A stretch of 64,000 nt of DNA, taken from contig NZ_JRHC01000006.1 of NCBI RefSeq assembly GCF_000949475.1, forward strand, positions 350,562 through 414,561, read 5' to 3'. Positions 37,271-46,820 of the stretch are shown piece after piece; the first letter of the stretch is position 1; each line of letters begins with the position of its first letter. The translations under genes and the position numbers were made by a program. Under the pieces are notes generated by a model. It saw only the letters and a list, made by a program, of their open reading frames with translations. It did no database searches and was not told the origin of the DNA. The DNA comes from Draconibacterium sediminis (GTDB lineage: Bacteria; Bacteroidota; Bacteroidia; Bacteroidales; Prolixibacteraceae).

Positions 37271-38125
37271 ATGAAAAAATTGGTTTACATGGCCGTGTTG
37301 ACTTTACTTTCAGCAGCCGGCATTTTCTGGAGTTGCCAGAAAGACGAAACACTCACAAATCCAGAAGAAGGAGTTATGCTGAAAAAAGCAAAAATAGCTG
37401 AAGCAGAAGACTTAGTTACCTGGGATCCTGAAATTTGCGCGGGAGTGGAACATGAATTTATCATCGATACAGAAGTTGGGACTAATGTTCAGGTTCAACA
37501 ATTGGCAGATGGAGAATGGATTCAGGTTTTTCAAATGAGTAAAACTACCGATGATCCCCAAAAGTTCTATTTAACTTTTGAAACAGAAGGTGAGTACGAG
37601 TTACGTTTTAAAGTGGGTAGTGGAGGTTATTCCTATCAAACACTTATTGTTGAGAACTGCGAAATGTGTGACGATGCTTCATTTTCATATCAAACTGAAA
37701 ATAATCTGGATATCGTTTTTTCATACAACCATAACGATGAAGCCGAAATTACAATCGTATTTACATTTCCGCAGGTCGAAAATCTAGAACTAAATGATGA
37801 AGAAAACTATGAAGCACCAGACGGAAAAGTATATTCTGTAAATAATCCAAAGAACCAAACTGTATTTACCTGGACAGGAGAAATTAGCTGTAAAGCCAGC
37901 GAACCAACCACATTTGAATTTAGCTTTGTACCTGATTGTGGTTCTGGCAATGCTAAAGACGAACAAGCGGTTATTTGGACTGACACAAAAATTATTGCAA
38001 TCGATGGAGAGCAAGTAATAACGACTGAAGACGATCCGAGTACACCGGATATTGATGAAACAGTAATCGGTTATTCAATAAAAGGTGACCTTTCAAATAT
38101 CGTTTACACCGGCTGTTCTAATTAA
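37271..38125 (+). CDS. Secreted lipoprotein, function unknown
   Basis: 284 residues. The signal ends at FWSCQKDETL (Cys22 in a lipobox-like context). The mature protein is acidic and beta-rich, with a segment reading CAGVEHEFIIDTEVGTNVQ and paired cysteines (CEMCDD; CSN at the end), which suggests two Ig-like or immunoglobulin-fold domains. No named family is recognised. It has its own terminator. Its C-terminus (YTGCSN) resembles in style those of two other orphan lipoproteins in the window. Confidence 0.65.
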   Translation: MKKLVYMAVLTLLSAAGIFWSCQKDETLTNPEEGVMLKKAKIAEAEDLVTWDPEICAGVEHEFIIDTEVGTNVQVQQLADGEWIQVFQMSKTTDDPQKFYLTFETEGEYELRFKVGSGGYSYQTLIVENCEMCDDASFSYQTENNLDIVFSYNHNDEAEITIVFTFPQVENLELNDEENYEAPDGKVYSVNNPKNQTVFTWTGEISCKASEPTTFEFSFVPDCGSGNAKDEQAVIWTDTKIIAIDGEQVITTEDDPSTPDIDETVIGYSIKGDLSNIVYTGCSN

Positions 38126-38171
38126 CAAAATAGAAAATGACCTAACTAAGGTTGATTTGATAAAATATTCT

Positions 38172-38207
38172 AAAACCGTTGAGGCTTGCTTCAGCGGTTT
38201 TATTTTT
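38172..38207 (+). terminator. Rho-independent terminator after the 37271 lipoprotein gene
   Basis: AAAACCGTTGA pairs with TCAGCGGTTTT (one G-U) around a short loop and continues into ATTTTTG, about 46 bp after the stop. Confidence 0.8.
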
Positions 38208-38942
38208 GTCGTAACCGAAGTCCCTAGCACGCCGTCAATTCATAACTTCCATTATTATCCATTTAACTATTCTTATCTGGATCAATTCCAAATTTTCAAT
38301 AAAACACTATAAATCAATAATAAACCCCTCTCCTTTTCGTAACTTATCATCATCGTTAGATTATTACATTATCCGAACTGTATCACCATGAAAAAAGCAG
38401 TTTCATAAATAATAGTTCGACGATGAAGTGATCAATGGAAAAATTATCCATGAATAAAAAATAAGGAAAGCATAAAAAGGCATAGGCAATTATGCCTTTT
38501 TATGTTCATTGAATTGAATTGCACCGACTTTGAGCACCGGATTTTACCCAAATAAATGCTTTTTCGCTTAATTTTCTCAAAGTCCTCTATTACACGGCAG
38601 TAACGCACTTGGCGAGTTTTTAACAAATATTGCTAAAGGTTTCGGGGTTAATCGTTAAAAACTTTTAAACAGAATTGAATACCAACTATTTACAAAAAGG
38701 ATATATTGCCCTTGACATGCTGTACATTACACATCGACAAGTTCGAGTGTGGAGAGAGATCAAGAAGGAAAAAAGTCTTTGGTTTTTGGACGCTTCAAAA
38801 GACTTCTGTTGGAAGTAATACTTCTAATCCGACAGCAACTTCCGAATTTTTATCAAACCCTTTTAATAATTAGAAAGAGTCGTATTAACCGGCTCTCCTA
38901 AAGGATAGGTTCTTATTGAAAAACACAACAAAAATTAAATCG
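38208..38942. other. Gene-free stretch with short relic-like frames
   Basis: Over 700 bp without a gene I can support. A perfect 14-bp inverted repeat lies at 38471-38504. On the plus strand 38770-38870 one frame reads TLQKTSVGSNTSNPTATSEF and ends LSNPFNN with a stop, a plausible protein tail, but neighbouring frames are equally open, so I do not call it a gene. The promoter of the next lipoprotein gene should be in the last 100 bp. Confidence 0.4.
38471..38504. terminator. Perfect 14-bp inverted repeat, probable bidirectional terminator
   Basis: CATAAAAAGGCATA and TATGCCTTTTTATG are perfect inverted copies separated by six bases. The A and T runs inside the stem give a U-rich end in either direction. 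No gene lies close by on either side, so it may be left from a lost gene. Confidence 0.5.
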
Positions 38943-39869
38943 ATGAAAGCAAAGGTATTATTCGGAATATTTGTACTAACAAGCACATTTTTGGGAGGTT
39001 GTATAGATGTAGATCTGATGAACTCAAAGGAAGAAATGGAGTCCGTGGAGACGAGTTTCATCACAGAATATTCCTATTTAAAAAATGGAGTTATCGAAGA
39101 ACAAATACCCCTTCAACTTAAAAATAAAGAACAGGTTGGTACAATGAGGGTAAGCAACGATGCGAATACTTTAACGGTAAAAATTACAGGGAATTCAGAT
39201 TTTAATATTGAAGAAGTACAGCTTTGGGTAGGCACCGATATCGGTGAAGTTCCTTCCAATATCAAAAACAGGCCAATTCCTGGTAAGTTCCGGTATAAAT
39301 TATCCGGCCAAACTGAATACCAGTTCAATATTTCGAAAGAAGAAATTGCTTTAAATTACGATTTCGGGGAAGGAACCGAAATTTACCTTTTTGCTCATGC
39401 CGTGGTTATTAATGCAAATACAGGATACTTGGAATCAGCATGGAGCAAAGGAGATAATCTTCCTGATACACCCGACGATGCAATTTCCTACTCTACCTAT
39501 ACCCCTGTTGGTGGAGGAGGCTGTTTCCCTCATTTAGCATTTTGTGGCGAAATGATTAATGGTACCTATTATTACGACATAAATAAAGAAATTGAAAACA
39601 TGGTTGCTGATAATGGAGAAATCATCGGTACGGTTTCGTATATCGATCAACAGATCAGGTTTTTTTTCGATCAGGCCTGGATGTTTTCCGGTAACACCCC
39701 GGAGGTTGTTATCACGGGTTATAATAAGCCCGGAGGCAAAGCTTTCGAGGTATATAGCGGAAATCCATTAGCTCCATATCCTCCTATGTATTATTACTAT
39801 GGTCCTTTAACGAAATACAATTATTATGCAGTAGAACTGAATGTTCAGAATTGTATTACATCTAATTAG
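38943..39869 (+). CDS. Secreted lipoprotein, function unknown
   Basis: 308 residues from the ATG at 38943; a TTG nine codons earlier is possible, but the ATG directly begins the signal peptide MKAKVLFGIFVLTSTF with lipobox LGGCID (Cys20). The mature part has a beta-rich domain (VGTMRVSNDANTLTVKITG, EVQLWVGTDIGEVP) followed by a glycine/cysteine-containing linker (YTPVGGGGCFPHLAFCGEM) and an aromatic C-terminal domain with YPPMYYYYGPLTKYNYY. No domain is recognised. It is 61 bp upstream of a methyltransferase gene and may be co-transcribed. Confidence 0.65.
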   Translation: MKAKVLFGIFVLTSTFLGGCIDVDLMNSKEEMESVETSFITEYSYLKNGVIEEQIPLQLKNKEQVGTMRVSNDANTLTVKITGNSDFNIEEVQLWVGTDIGEVPSNIKNRPIPGKFRYKLSGQTEYQFNISKEEIALNYDFGEGTEIYLFAHAVVINANTGYLESAWSKGDNLPDTPDDAISYSTYTPVGGGGCFPHLAFCGEMINGTYYYDINKEIENMVADNGEIIGTVSYIDQQIRFFFDQAWMFSGNTPEVVITGYNKPGGKAFEVYSGNPLAPYPPMYYYYGPLTKYNYYAVELNVQNCITSN

Positions 39870-39930
39870 ATAAAGTTTAACTGTCAACCATTTTTTGTTC
39901 TGAATGTTGAAAATTGCATATATTAGGACA

Positions 39931-40524
39931 ATGAACAGTTTTTGGAACGAAAGATACAGCGCAACAGAATATGCCTATGGAGAAGCGCCAAACGAATTTT
40001 TAAAAGAACAATTGCCGCAACTTCAGCCGGGCAAAGTACTGTTTCCGGCAGAAGGCGAAGGACGCAATGCAGTATTTGCGGCAACATTAGGTTGGGAAGT
40101 AACAGCTTTTGACCCCAGTAGTGAGGGAAAAAGAAAAGCACTGCTTCTTTCCGATAAACATAATGTAAGCATCAATTACCAGGTAACTGATTATAAAAAT
40201 GCGGATTTTGAAAAAGAGTATTTTGATTGTATTTGTTTGACATATGTACATATGCCGGAAAATATGCGAAACCAGGTACACCAAAAATTAGCGTCTTATT
40301 TAAAACCCGGAGGCACTTTAATTCTTGAAGGTTTTTCGAAAGAACAAATAAACAAAAATACGGGAGGCCCTAAAGATATCGGCTTTCTTTTCGATGAAAA
40401 AGAATTAAAAAATGACTTTAAAAATTTTAGTACACTAACAACATATAAAACCGATATAGAACTGGATGAAGGCCTCTATCACCGCGGTCTCGCGTCAATT
40501 ATCAGGTTAAAAGGAGTTAAGTAA
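39931..40524 (+). CDS. Class I SAM-dependent methyltransferase (TehB/thiopurine-type)
   Basis: 197 residues from the ATG at 39931, which gives the family-like start MNSFWNERYSATEYAYG; a start 27 bp upstream would add only a poor leader. The SAM-binding region is KVLFPAEGEGRNAVFAATLG with the acidic AFDPSSEG strand end; YFDCICLTYVHMP and LKPGGTLILEGFSKEQ follow. Members of this group methylate small molecules such as tellurite, selenite or thiopurines, in the cytoplasm. The target is unknown. Confidence 0.8.
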   Translation: MNSFWNERYSATEYAYGEAPNEFLKEQLPQLQPGKVLFPAEGEGRNAVFAATLGWEVTAFDPSSEGKRKALLLSDKHNVSINYQVTDYKNADFEKEYFDCICLTYVHMPENMRNQVHQKLASYLKPGGTLILEGFSKEQINKNTGGPKDIGFLFDEKELKNDFKNFSTLTTYKTDIELDEGLYHRGLASIIRLKGVK

Positions 40525-40736
40525 CAACCTTGATTTTCGGGCACATTATAAACCACCAAAGAAAACTCCTATAAATAAAATTAAACAATTTCACCCTGTT
40601 AAACGTATAGTATTTACAATCAGAACTTTCTACTGAGCAAATTGAATCGTTTTTTGGAAATATATTTTTACGAACGAACCAAAAGTTTTAATTTTACTTA
40701 AAAATAAGAAAGAGGAAGAAAAAAGAGTTTCAATTT

Positions 40737-40768
40737 TTTGTTTACAAGCAGGTATTTATTTATACTTG
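40737..40768 (+). promoter_or_regulatory. Promoter of rho
   Basis: TTTG (40737-40740), a 20-bp spacer and TATACTTG (40761-40768) match the Bacteroidota TTTG-N19-21-TAnnTTTG consensus with one mismatch. Transcription would start near 40775, leaving a leader of roughly 87 bases, and it argues against any translation start upstream of 40862. The rest of the gap 40525-40736 shows nothing recognisable. Confidence 0.6.
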
Positions 40769-40861
40769 CACACGATTTCAAAAGAAAATCACCCTCCTCG
40801 TCAATTGTTCCAAGTATTTTTTCAACAATTATTAATCGAGAAAAGTTATAACAATAGTATA

Positions 40862-42742
40862 ATGTATGATATTTTAGAACTGAACAAGAAACTTGTTCCT
40901 GAATTAAAAGAGATCGCTAAAGAGCTCAAAATTAAACGTGTAGAATCCTACAAGAAACAGGATCTTATTTATAAAATTTTAGATACCCAAGCTGTTCTTG
41001 AAGCTGAAAACAAAGGCCCAAAGAATGCTCCTAAAGATGAAAAAGGAGGAGCCGGTAATCGAAAAAATCAATCCGACAGAAACGCACAGAATGACGATGA
41101 ACCGCGCCGTTCAAAACGTCCTCGCCAAAGAGTGGAGACGGTAAAACGCGAAAAAGTTGGATCAGGTCCTAAAAAGAAACAAAGCGACAAAATTGACGAT
41201 AAAGTTCAAACGCGTCAGGACCAGATAAAAGCAATCATAAAAGGTTTTACCAAGGAAAAATCTTCTGCGGAGCCAAAGCAACAAAATGTTGAAGCTGCCA
41301 AACAGGAGGAAACAAAAACAGCTCCTCAGCAACAACAGCAAAAACCACCAACTCAGGAAAAACAGCAAGAACAGCAAAAACCTGAAGTTAAAGCTCAACA
41401 ACATAAAGAGCAGCAACATCGTGGTGGCCAGCAAAGGCATCAACAAAACCAGCAGAATCAGCAAAATCAGCAGAATCAGCCAAGACAAAATACCGGCGGA
41501 AAAGAAGACCGTCAAAGACCGCAAAACAGAAACCAGCAGCAAAGCCAGCAACAGGGCCAACAACAAGGTCAGCAGCAAGGTCATCAGCAGGGAAATCGCC
41601 AAAAACAACGTCAGTTCGAGTTTGAAGGTATTATTACCAACACCGGCGTACTGGAGATTTTGGCCGACGGTTATGGTTTCTTACGTTCATCGGATTTCAA
41701 TTATCTGAACTCGCCCGATGATATTTATGTATCGCAGTCGCAGATTAAACTTTTTGGTTTAAAAACCGGTGATACCGTAAAAGGAACAGTTCGCCCGCCA
41801 AAAGAAGGTGAAAAATATTTCCCATTGATTAAAGTACTGGAGATTAACGGACGTAGCCCGGAATATATTCGCGACCGCGTACCATTCGATCACCTGACTC
41901 CTTTATTCCCCGATGAGAAATTCAACCTTACCGGAAATGGCCACGACAATATTTCAACACGTGTGGTTGATATGTTTGCGCCAATTGGTAAAGGACAGCG
42001 TGGTTTGATTGTTGCCCAGCCAAAAACCGGTAAAACCGTATTATTAAAAGAGATTGCCAACGCCATTGCAGCTAACCACCCTGAGGTTTATATGATCGTA
42101 TTACTGATCGACGAACGTCCGGAAGAGGTTACCGATATGGCGCGCAGCGTGCATGCCGAAGTAATTGCATCAACTTTTGATGAGCCGGCTGATAAACACG
42201 TAAAAGTGGCAAATATTGTACTGGAAAAAGCAAAACGTTTAACCGAATGTGGGCACGATGTGGTTATCCTGCTAGACTCGATTACACGTTTGGCCCGTGC
42301 ATATAACACTGTTCAACCGGCATCGGGTAAAGTACTTTCGGGTGGTGTTGACGCCAACGCACTGCATAAACCAAAACGTTTCTTTGGTGCGGCACGAAAC
42401 ATTGAAGAAGGTGGTTCATTAACGATTATGGCAACGGCACTTACCGAAACCGGATCGAAAATGGACGAGGTTATTTTTGAAGAGTTTAAAGGTACCGGTA
42501 ACATGGAGCTGCAACTCGACCGAAAATTGTCGAACAAACGTATTTTCCCTTCTGTGGATATTCCAACATCGAGTACCCGTCGCGAAGACCTTTTATTCTC
42601 GAAAGAGGTTCTCGACAAACTGTGGATATTACGCAACTACCTTGGCGATATGAACGCCCTGGAAGCAATGGAGTTTATGAAAACGAGACTGATGCGTACA
42701 GCAAGTATCGAAGAATTCCTTGCATCGATGAACGATGGATAG
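40862..42742 (+). CDS. rho: Transcription termination factor Rho with a large Q/N-rich insertion
   Basis: 626 residues from the ATG at 40862 ([20 protein letters not shown], the Rho_N helical domain). Residues about 45-250 are a low-complexity, basic then Gln/Asn-rich linker with [11 protein letters not shown] runs. After it come the RNA-binding cold-shock fold ([20 protein letters not shown]), the Walker [12 protein letters not shown], Walker [17 protein letters not shown], and the Q- and R-loop region [20 protein letters not shown]. Rho is the hexameric RNA helicase that ends transcription. Without the insert it would be about 420 residues, the E. coli size; long disordered insertions are known in Bacteroidota Rho and are reported to drive phase separation in B. 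thetaiotaomicron. A promoter and a terminator frame the gene. Confidence 0.96.
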   Translation: MYDILELNKKLVPELKEIAKELKIKRVESYKKQDLIYKILDTQAVLEAENKGPKNAPKDEKGGAGNRKNQSDRNAQNDDEPRRSKRPRQRVETVKREKVGSGPKKKQSDKIDDKVQTRQDQIKAIIKGFTKEKSSAEPKQQNVEAAKQEETKTAPQQQQQKPPTQEKQQEQQKPEVKAQQHKEQQHRGGQQRHQQNQQNQQNQQNQPRQNTGGKEDRQRPQNRNQQQSQQQGQQQGQQQGHQQGNRQKQRQFEFEGIITNTGVLEILADGYGFLRSSDFNYLNSPDDIYVSQSQIKLFGLKTGDTVKGTVRPPKEGEKYFPLIKVLEINGRSPEYIRDRVPFDHLTPLFPDEKFNLTGNGHDNISTRVVDMFAPIGKGQRGLIVAQPKTGKTVLLKEIANAIAANHPEVYMIVLLIDERPEEVTDMARSVHAEVIASTFDEPADKHVKVANIVLEKAKRLTECGHDVVILLDSITRLARAYNTVQPASGKVLSGGVDANALHKPKRFFGAARNIEEGGSLTIMATALTETGSKMDEVIFEEFKGTGNMELQLDRKLSNKRIFPSVDIPTSSTRREDLLFSKEVLDKLWILRNYLGDMNALEAMEFMKTRLMRTASIEEFLASMNDG

Positions 42743-42763
42743 AGTGTAAATACAACAACATAG

Positions 42764-42797
42764 AAAAAGCAGGTTCGGTTTCGGACCTGCTTTTTTA
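42764..42797 (+). terminator. Rho-independent terminator after rho, possibly bidirectional
   Basis: AAAAAGCAGGT pairs with ACCTGCTTTTTT around TCGGTTTCGG, 22 bp after the rho stop. The A-run on the other side means it can also stop transcripts from the convergent U32 gene. Confidence 0.85.
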
Positions 42798-42847
42798 TTG
42801 ACTGAAAGTTATGCAATAGGATGTCATCTTATTGAAAGATGACATTC

Positions 42848-44824
42848 TTATTTCAATCCCTTATTAAAATTAAAGGTATTTGATGGTTGAATTTGCTCCG
42901 ATCGCAGAATACGACTTTTAACTGTTTTTGCCCGGTGTTTTGAAACCGGTTCGTAACTTAAATCAATTAAAAACCGGAAGAAACCATTCTTCTTGAGTTT
43001 GTTTTTTGATTGCGAAATGGAAACCGGAACCTGCGGAACAATCGAAGTAATTCCATTGCGGCGGAAGCGTTGCAACTTAATGTTCATATCATCCACCAGC
43101 TCATCATTGCCTTCTTTCATGGCTATTGGCATTCGCGAATGGAAAAGTTCGGGATAGAAATAAACCGGCACAATTCCGTCTTTGTGCGACAGTGAAAACA
43201 GGGTTTCAAAATCAATTTCCTGGGGATAGGAAAACATACTCACACCTTCGTTTTTGACAAAACACGCTGCTGCATCGTTAAAAACATATACATTTTCGTT
43301 GGCAATAATGCGACACTTTGGCGGAATCAGGTCGAGTTGCGAAATATGACTGATTACAAAGTTGCGCAGTCCGCATTTTACCATTTTGGCAATCAGCTCA
43401 CGGTAAAACTGCAATGCATCCTGCTGAATAAACTTCGGCAGTTCAATGTATATTTTCTCCTTAAACTTTTGAATAAACGGTACTTCCGGATCGAAGCGGC
43501 TCCAGGTAATTTTCGAAAAAGCCAGAAACAAACCTTCCATTTCGTTCAGGTTCATCTTTTTTAGCCACTCCATGGAGTTTACGCGAAAATAAAACTCCTC
43601 TTTACGGCCATTTTCCCTGCCTTTTAAAGCACCTAATATCTTTTGTTTGTGTCCGTATTTCAGCTGCTTAAAATGTGCGTTAGTATCTTCCAGCTTCGAG
43701 GGAAACTTAACATCATTAATCCCCGACAAATAAACTTCGCTGTTGGGTTTTACCTGCTTTCCGCCCGAATGAATTTTAAACAACCCATTCTCTTCGGCTA
43801 CTTCACGCACTTTTACAGTTTCCTGCTTTTCGGTGCCCGGAATATGAAAACGCAAACGGAAGCCCGGTTCAATGTTAATTTGCGAGCTTAACCAGATATT
43901 CTGCCCTTTTATCTGCTCAACTTTGCCAAGAAAGACGCCGGCCACCGTTTTTTCAGAAATGGCCTCGTTTACATCTTTACCCATAAAATAGGCTGTTTTC
44001 TCGCGTCCGAAATCAAGCGACAAAAGTTCTTTTGCTTTATCTAGCTGATCAGGTCCGTCAAGCGCTGTTCGGTAGGCTTGTGCCACCCGATAGGTGTACT
44101 CGCCCGATTTCATTCGACCCTCAACTTTTAAACTGTTTACTCCCATTTTTGCAAAACGGTCGACCAAATCAATTTGCTGATTGTCTTTTAAGTTAAAGAG
44201 ATACTGATGCTCATTTTTAGCGGTATAAGTGCGTCGGCAAGGTTGTGTACAAAGTCCGCGGTTGGCTCCCCTGCCCCCGGCATAACTGCTGTAAAGGCAC
44301 ATTCCTGAAAAAGAATAACATAGCGCACCGTGAATAAATACCTCGGTTTCGACCTTACTTTTTTTGCATATTTTAGTCAGTTCAGGCAGTGTTAATTCGC
44401 GGGCCAGAACAACTCGTTCTATCCCCTTTTTATGTGCATAATTAGCTCCGGTTGAATTATGAATACCCATTTGTGTGCTGGCATGTAACACCAAATTGGG
44501 GAAGTAAGTACGTGCAATATAAAAAACACCCCAATCCTGGATGATCACTCCGTTAACACCAACCTGGTTTAAAAAATTCAGGTAATCGAGCAATTCCGGA
44601 ATCTCATTGTTTTTGATCACCGTATTTAGCGTAATGTAAACCAGTATGTTCTTCTTTTTGGTTTCTTCAAGAATGGTAACCAGCTGCCCGTTGGTAAAAT
44701 TCTTTGCCCTGCCGCGGGCGTTAAATTGTTTTAAGCCCAGGAAAATTGCATCGGCCCCACCGCGCAATGCAGCATAAAACGATTCTGGATTTCCAACAGG
44801 TAAAAGAAGTTCCGGTTTTTGCAT
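42848..44824 (-). CDS. Peptidase U32-family protein, RlhA-like (23S rRNA hydroxylation)
   Basis: 658 residues. The N-terminal TIM-barrel-like domain has ELLLPVGNPESFYAALRGG and DAIFLGLKQFNARGRAKNF. The U32 signature EVFIHGALCYSFSGMCLYSS is followed by GANRGLCTQPCRRTY, giving four cysteines that can bind an Fe-S cluster. The C-terminal 350 residues are the DUF3656-like extension found in E. coli RlhA (YdcP, similar length), which with prephenate metabolism hydroxylates C2501 of 23S rRNA. The shorter TrhP lacks this extension. Function is inferred from length and domain order. It converges with rho. Confidence 0.82.
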   Translation of the reverse strand: MQKPELLLPVGNPESFYAALRGGADAIFLGLKQFNARGRAKNFTNGQLVTILEETKKKNILVYITLNTVIKNNEIPELLDYLNFLNQVGVNGVIIQDWGVFYIARTYFPNLVLHASTQMGIHNSTGANYAHKKGIERVVLARELTLPELTKICKKSKVETEVFIHGALCYSFSGMCLYSSYAGGRGANRGLCTQPCRRTYTAKNEHQYLFNLKDNQQIDLVDRFAKMGVNSLKVEGRMKSGEYTYRVAQAYRTALDGPDQLDKAKELLSLDFGREKTAYFMGKDVNEAISEKTVAGVFLGKVEQIKGQNIWLSSQINIEPGFRLRFHIPGTEKQETVKVREVAEENGLFKIHSGGKQVKPNSEVYLSGINDVKFPSKLEDTNAHFKQLKYGHKQKILGALKGRENGRKEEFYFRVNSMEWLKKMNLNEMEGLFLAFSKITWSRFDPEVPFIQKFKEKIYIELPKFIQQDALQFYRELIAKMVKCGLRNFVISHISQLDLIPPKCRIIANENVYVFNDAAACFVKNEGVSMFSYPQEIDFETLFSLSHKDGIVPVYFYPELFHSRMPIAMKEGNDELVDDMNIKLQRFRRNGITSIVPQVPVSISQSKNKLKKNGFFRFLIDLSYEPVSKHRAKTVKSRILRSEQIQPSNTFNFNKGLK

Positions 44825-45092
44825 AATCTATTTTCGCGCAAAATTAGCAATAATAAATTTTAACCTAATTAATTCATGAAAATGAATTAATTACCCACAG
44901 GGCTGACGAAATAATTAGAATTAATTATTTGTCAGGGTTAACCTTGACATTGAAAATCATGAAATAAACTTAATCAAACCATGAATCGTGCAGATTTTCA
45001 ATCGTCAACACTTCGGGTGAAAAATTTGTGAATCTTTCAGGTTAACTATCTCAAATAAATTAGCACTTTTGAGAAGAAGAAAATTATGACAA

Positions 45093-45794
45093 ATGAAGAA
45101 AATTGGATTGGTAGGAGGAACCGGCTGGGTATCATCACAGGAATACTACAAAATCATTAACGAAACCGTCAACAAAAACCAGGGTGGATTAACCTTTCCT
45201 GAGATTATTTTGTACTCGGTAAATTATGGTGACATTTATGCCTGCAACCAGCAAAACGACCGTGAAGGTGTTTATTCCATCGTTAAAAAAGCAAGCGAAA
45301 AGCTTTGCAATGCCGGAGCCGATTTTATAGCCCTTTGTGCCAACACGCTTCATTTTACCTACGAGCAGTTACAAACAGAAATTGATGTTCCGATTATACA
45401 CATTGCCGATGCAACAGCTGCTGCCATAAAAGAAAAAGGAATTTGCAAAGTTGGACTGCTGGGAACACGCGAAACTATGGAACTCGACTTCTATAAAACA
45501 CGATTAGCCGAACACAACATTGAGGTTATTGTACCCGAAAAACCGGAACGTGAATTTATTCACACCTCCATTATGAACGAACTACTAAAAGAAATTTTTC
45601 TACCGGAAACCAAAACCGGATTTCTCGCAATTATGAATAAACTGGCTGAAAAAGGTGCCGAAGGCATGATTTTGGGGTGCACCGAAATACCGTTGCTCAT
45701 CAGTCAGGATGACTTTGAACAACCCTTGTTCAGCACCCTTGAGCTACATGCCAAAGCCATTGCCGAATTTGCAACATCAGATGAAAATTGTTAA
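45093..45794 (+). CDS. Aspartate/glutamate racemase family protein
   Basis: 233 residues. It begins KKIGLVGGTGWVSSQEYYK, typical of the RacX/YgeA branch. The two catalytic cysteines are in IALCANTLHF (about residue 82) and MILGCTEIPLL (about residue 194). The second motif is canonical; CANTLH replaces the more usual NT(M/A)H context but keeps the Cys. The family interconverts L- and D-amino acids without a cofactor; broad-specificity members act on homoserine, lysine or arginine, and strict Asp/Glu specificity should not be assumed. It is 24 bp upstream of a secreted protein gene. Confidence 0.82.
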   Translation: MKKIGLVGGTGWVSSQEYYKIINETVNKNQGGLTFPEIILYSVNYGDIYACNQQNDREGVYSIVKKASEKLCNAGADFIALCANTLHFTYEQLQTEIDVPIIHIADATAAAIKEKGICKVGLLGTRETMELDFYKTRLAEHNIEVIVPEKPEREFIHTSIMNELLKEIFLPETKTGFLAIMNKLAEKGAEGMILGCTEIPLLISQDDFEQPLFSTLELHAKAIAEFATSDENC

Positions 45795-45818
45795 TATTAA
45801 CCGAATAAACTATTAGCC

Positions 45819-46514
45819 ATGAAAAAGTACATCTCCCTGTTCGTTATTCTATTATTTTCTTCTGCCGGACTTTATGCCCAAAGTATCTATGATTTGCGAA
45901 ATGCTATCGACTTTTATGAGATGAACAAAATATCGAAAGGAGAATACAGGAACAGTATCTCCGAAAGAGATATTGAAGGATCGCCCTATTTAAACGATGA
46001 ATTTACCCCTGGTACCATTTATACGTACCAAAAAATTCAATACAACGATATTCCGCTACGCTACAATATTTTCAACGACGAAATGGAATTTCAAACACCC
46101 GACGAGCAGATTCTGGCCATAGCCGCGCCCGAAATTGTTGAGAAAGCAGTAGTTGGGGAAAATACTTTTTCAAACATTCCTTACGAACTCGGCAACAAAG
46201 TAAAACGTGCGTATTTTATTCTTTTATTCGAAGGGAAGCTTAGTTTATATGCCCGCCCTGAAGTGATATACAAAAAACCAAAGGAAGCCGCCGCTTACGC
46301 TGAACCTGAGCCGGCAAAATTTATAAAGCGCCCTGATATTTACTACCTTCGTTTAAATCAGCAAACTGCGGTAAGAATTGAATCGAAAAAGGATTTAGAA
46401 AATTTTTTTACCAATCATCAAAGTCAAATGGAGAGTTTTATTAAAAAGAATAAAATTAAACCCAGCAAGGAAGACAAGATGATTGAGTTGGTTGAATACT
46501 ATAATTCGTTGTAG
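45819..46514 (+). CDS. Secreted protein, function unknown
   Basis: 231 residues with a signal peptide (SLFVILLFSSAGLYAQS) and no membrane segment in the rest. It is soluble-looking, with beta-rich central part (FTPGTIYTYQKIQYNDIPLRY, where a small barrel or DUF-type fold is likely) and a basic, helical C-terminus (KKNKIKPSKEDKMIELVEYY). I recognise no domain by name. It follows the racemase-like gene by 24 bp and could be in the same transcript, but no functional link is obvious. Confidence 0.7.
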   Translation: MKKYISLFVILLFSSAGLYAQSIYDLRNAIDFYEMNKISKGEYRNSISERDIEGSPYLNDEFTPGTIYTYQKIQYNDIPLRYNIFNDEMEFQTPDEQILAIAAPEIVEKAVVGENTFSNIPYELGNKVKRAYFILLFEGKLSLYARPEVIYKKPKEAAAYAEPEPAKFIKRPDIYYLRLNQQTAVRIESKKDLENFFTNHQSQMESFIKKNKIKPSKEDKMIELVEYYNSL

Positions 46515-46522
46515 CCTAATAC

Positions 46523-46541
46523 CCCGACGCTTGCGGTCGGG
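46523..46541 (+). terminator. Weak terminator-like hairpin
   Basis: CCCGAC and GTCGGG enclose GCTTGCG nine bases after the stop of the secreted protein gene. Only ATTTC follows, so it would be a weak terminator. Confidence 0.4.
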
Positions 46542-46558
46542 ATTTCACTTTGTTCAAC

Positions 46559-46610
46559 TGGATGATGGATACTAGATGCTGGATTCTCGATATTGGATAT
46601 TGGATACTCG
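46559..46610. repeat. GGAT-rich degenerate short repeat
   Basis: The sequence is a run of related units around GGATACT, GGATTCT and GGATATT with a 7-15 base rhythm. It has no coding sense and sits in the 306-bp gap before the ECF sigma gene. Similar GGAT-rich stretches are seen as spacer repeats in Bacteroidota genomes. Confidence 0.45.
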
Positions 46611-46773
46611 TCACGCGCTACTCATTCATTTAAGCACCTGCAGCTCTTTAATAAAATATCGCAGTTGAATAAATCTGATGTGGAAAGTATTCTCAAAACA
46701 CATTGATATTCATTAATTTCCCAATACATTTCGCAAAAAATACCGAAAAACAAAAAATATTTCCGTAACGTAT

Positions 46774-46798
46774 GCAACATTGAAATATTGCCGTCGTC
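46774..46798 (+). promoter_or_regulatory. ECF-type promoter of the sigma factor operon
   Basis: GCAAC (46774-46778) and CGTC (46795-46798) are separated by 16 bp, the AAC/CGTC arrangement recognised by many ECF sigma factors. A second GTAAC lies at 46765. Because it directly precedes an ECF gene, autoregulation is likely. The implied transcription start near 46805 rules out translation starts upstream of it. Confidence 0.5.
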
Positions 46799-46820
46799 AT
46801 TGAATCAGAAAAATAAAAGA

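Noticed and set aside
38700..38880. Small gene in the gene-poor stretch before the 38943 lipoprotein
   Set aside because: Several frames are open at once, none has a start with a good context, and the apparent tail (LSNPFNN) is too short to support a call.
40766..40861. N-terminal extension of Rho from an upstream TTG
   Set aside because: It would start inside the promoter and adds a non-conserved leader; the ATG at 40862 begins the normal Rho_N domain.
41162..41708. Long frames on both strands across the rho Q/N-rich region
   Set aside because: Open frames follow from the CAR-type codon repetition of the disordered insert; the proteins are low-complexity Leu-rich or Lys/Asn-rich shadows.
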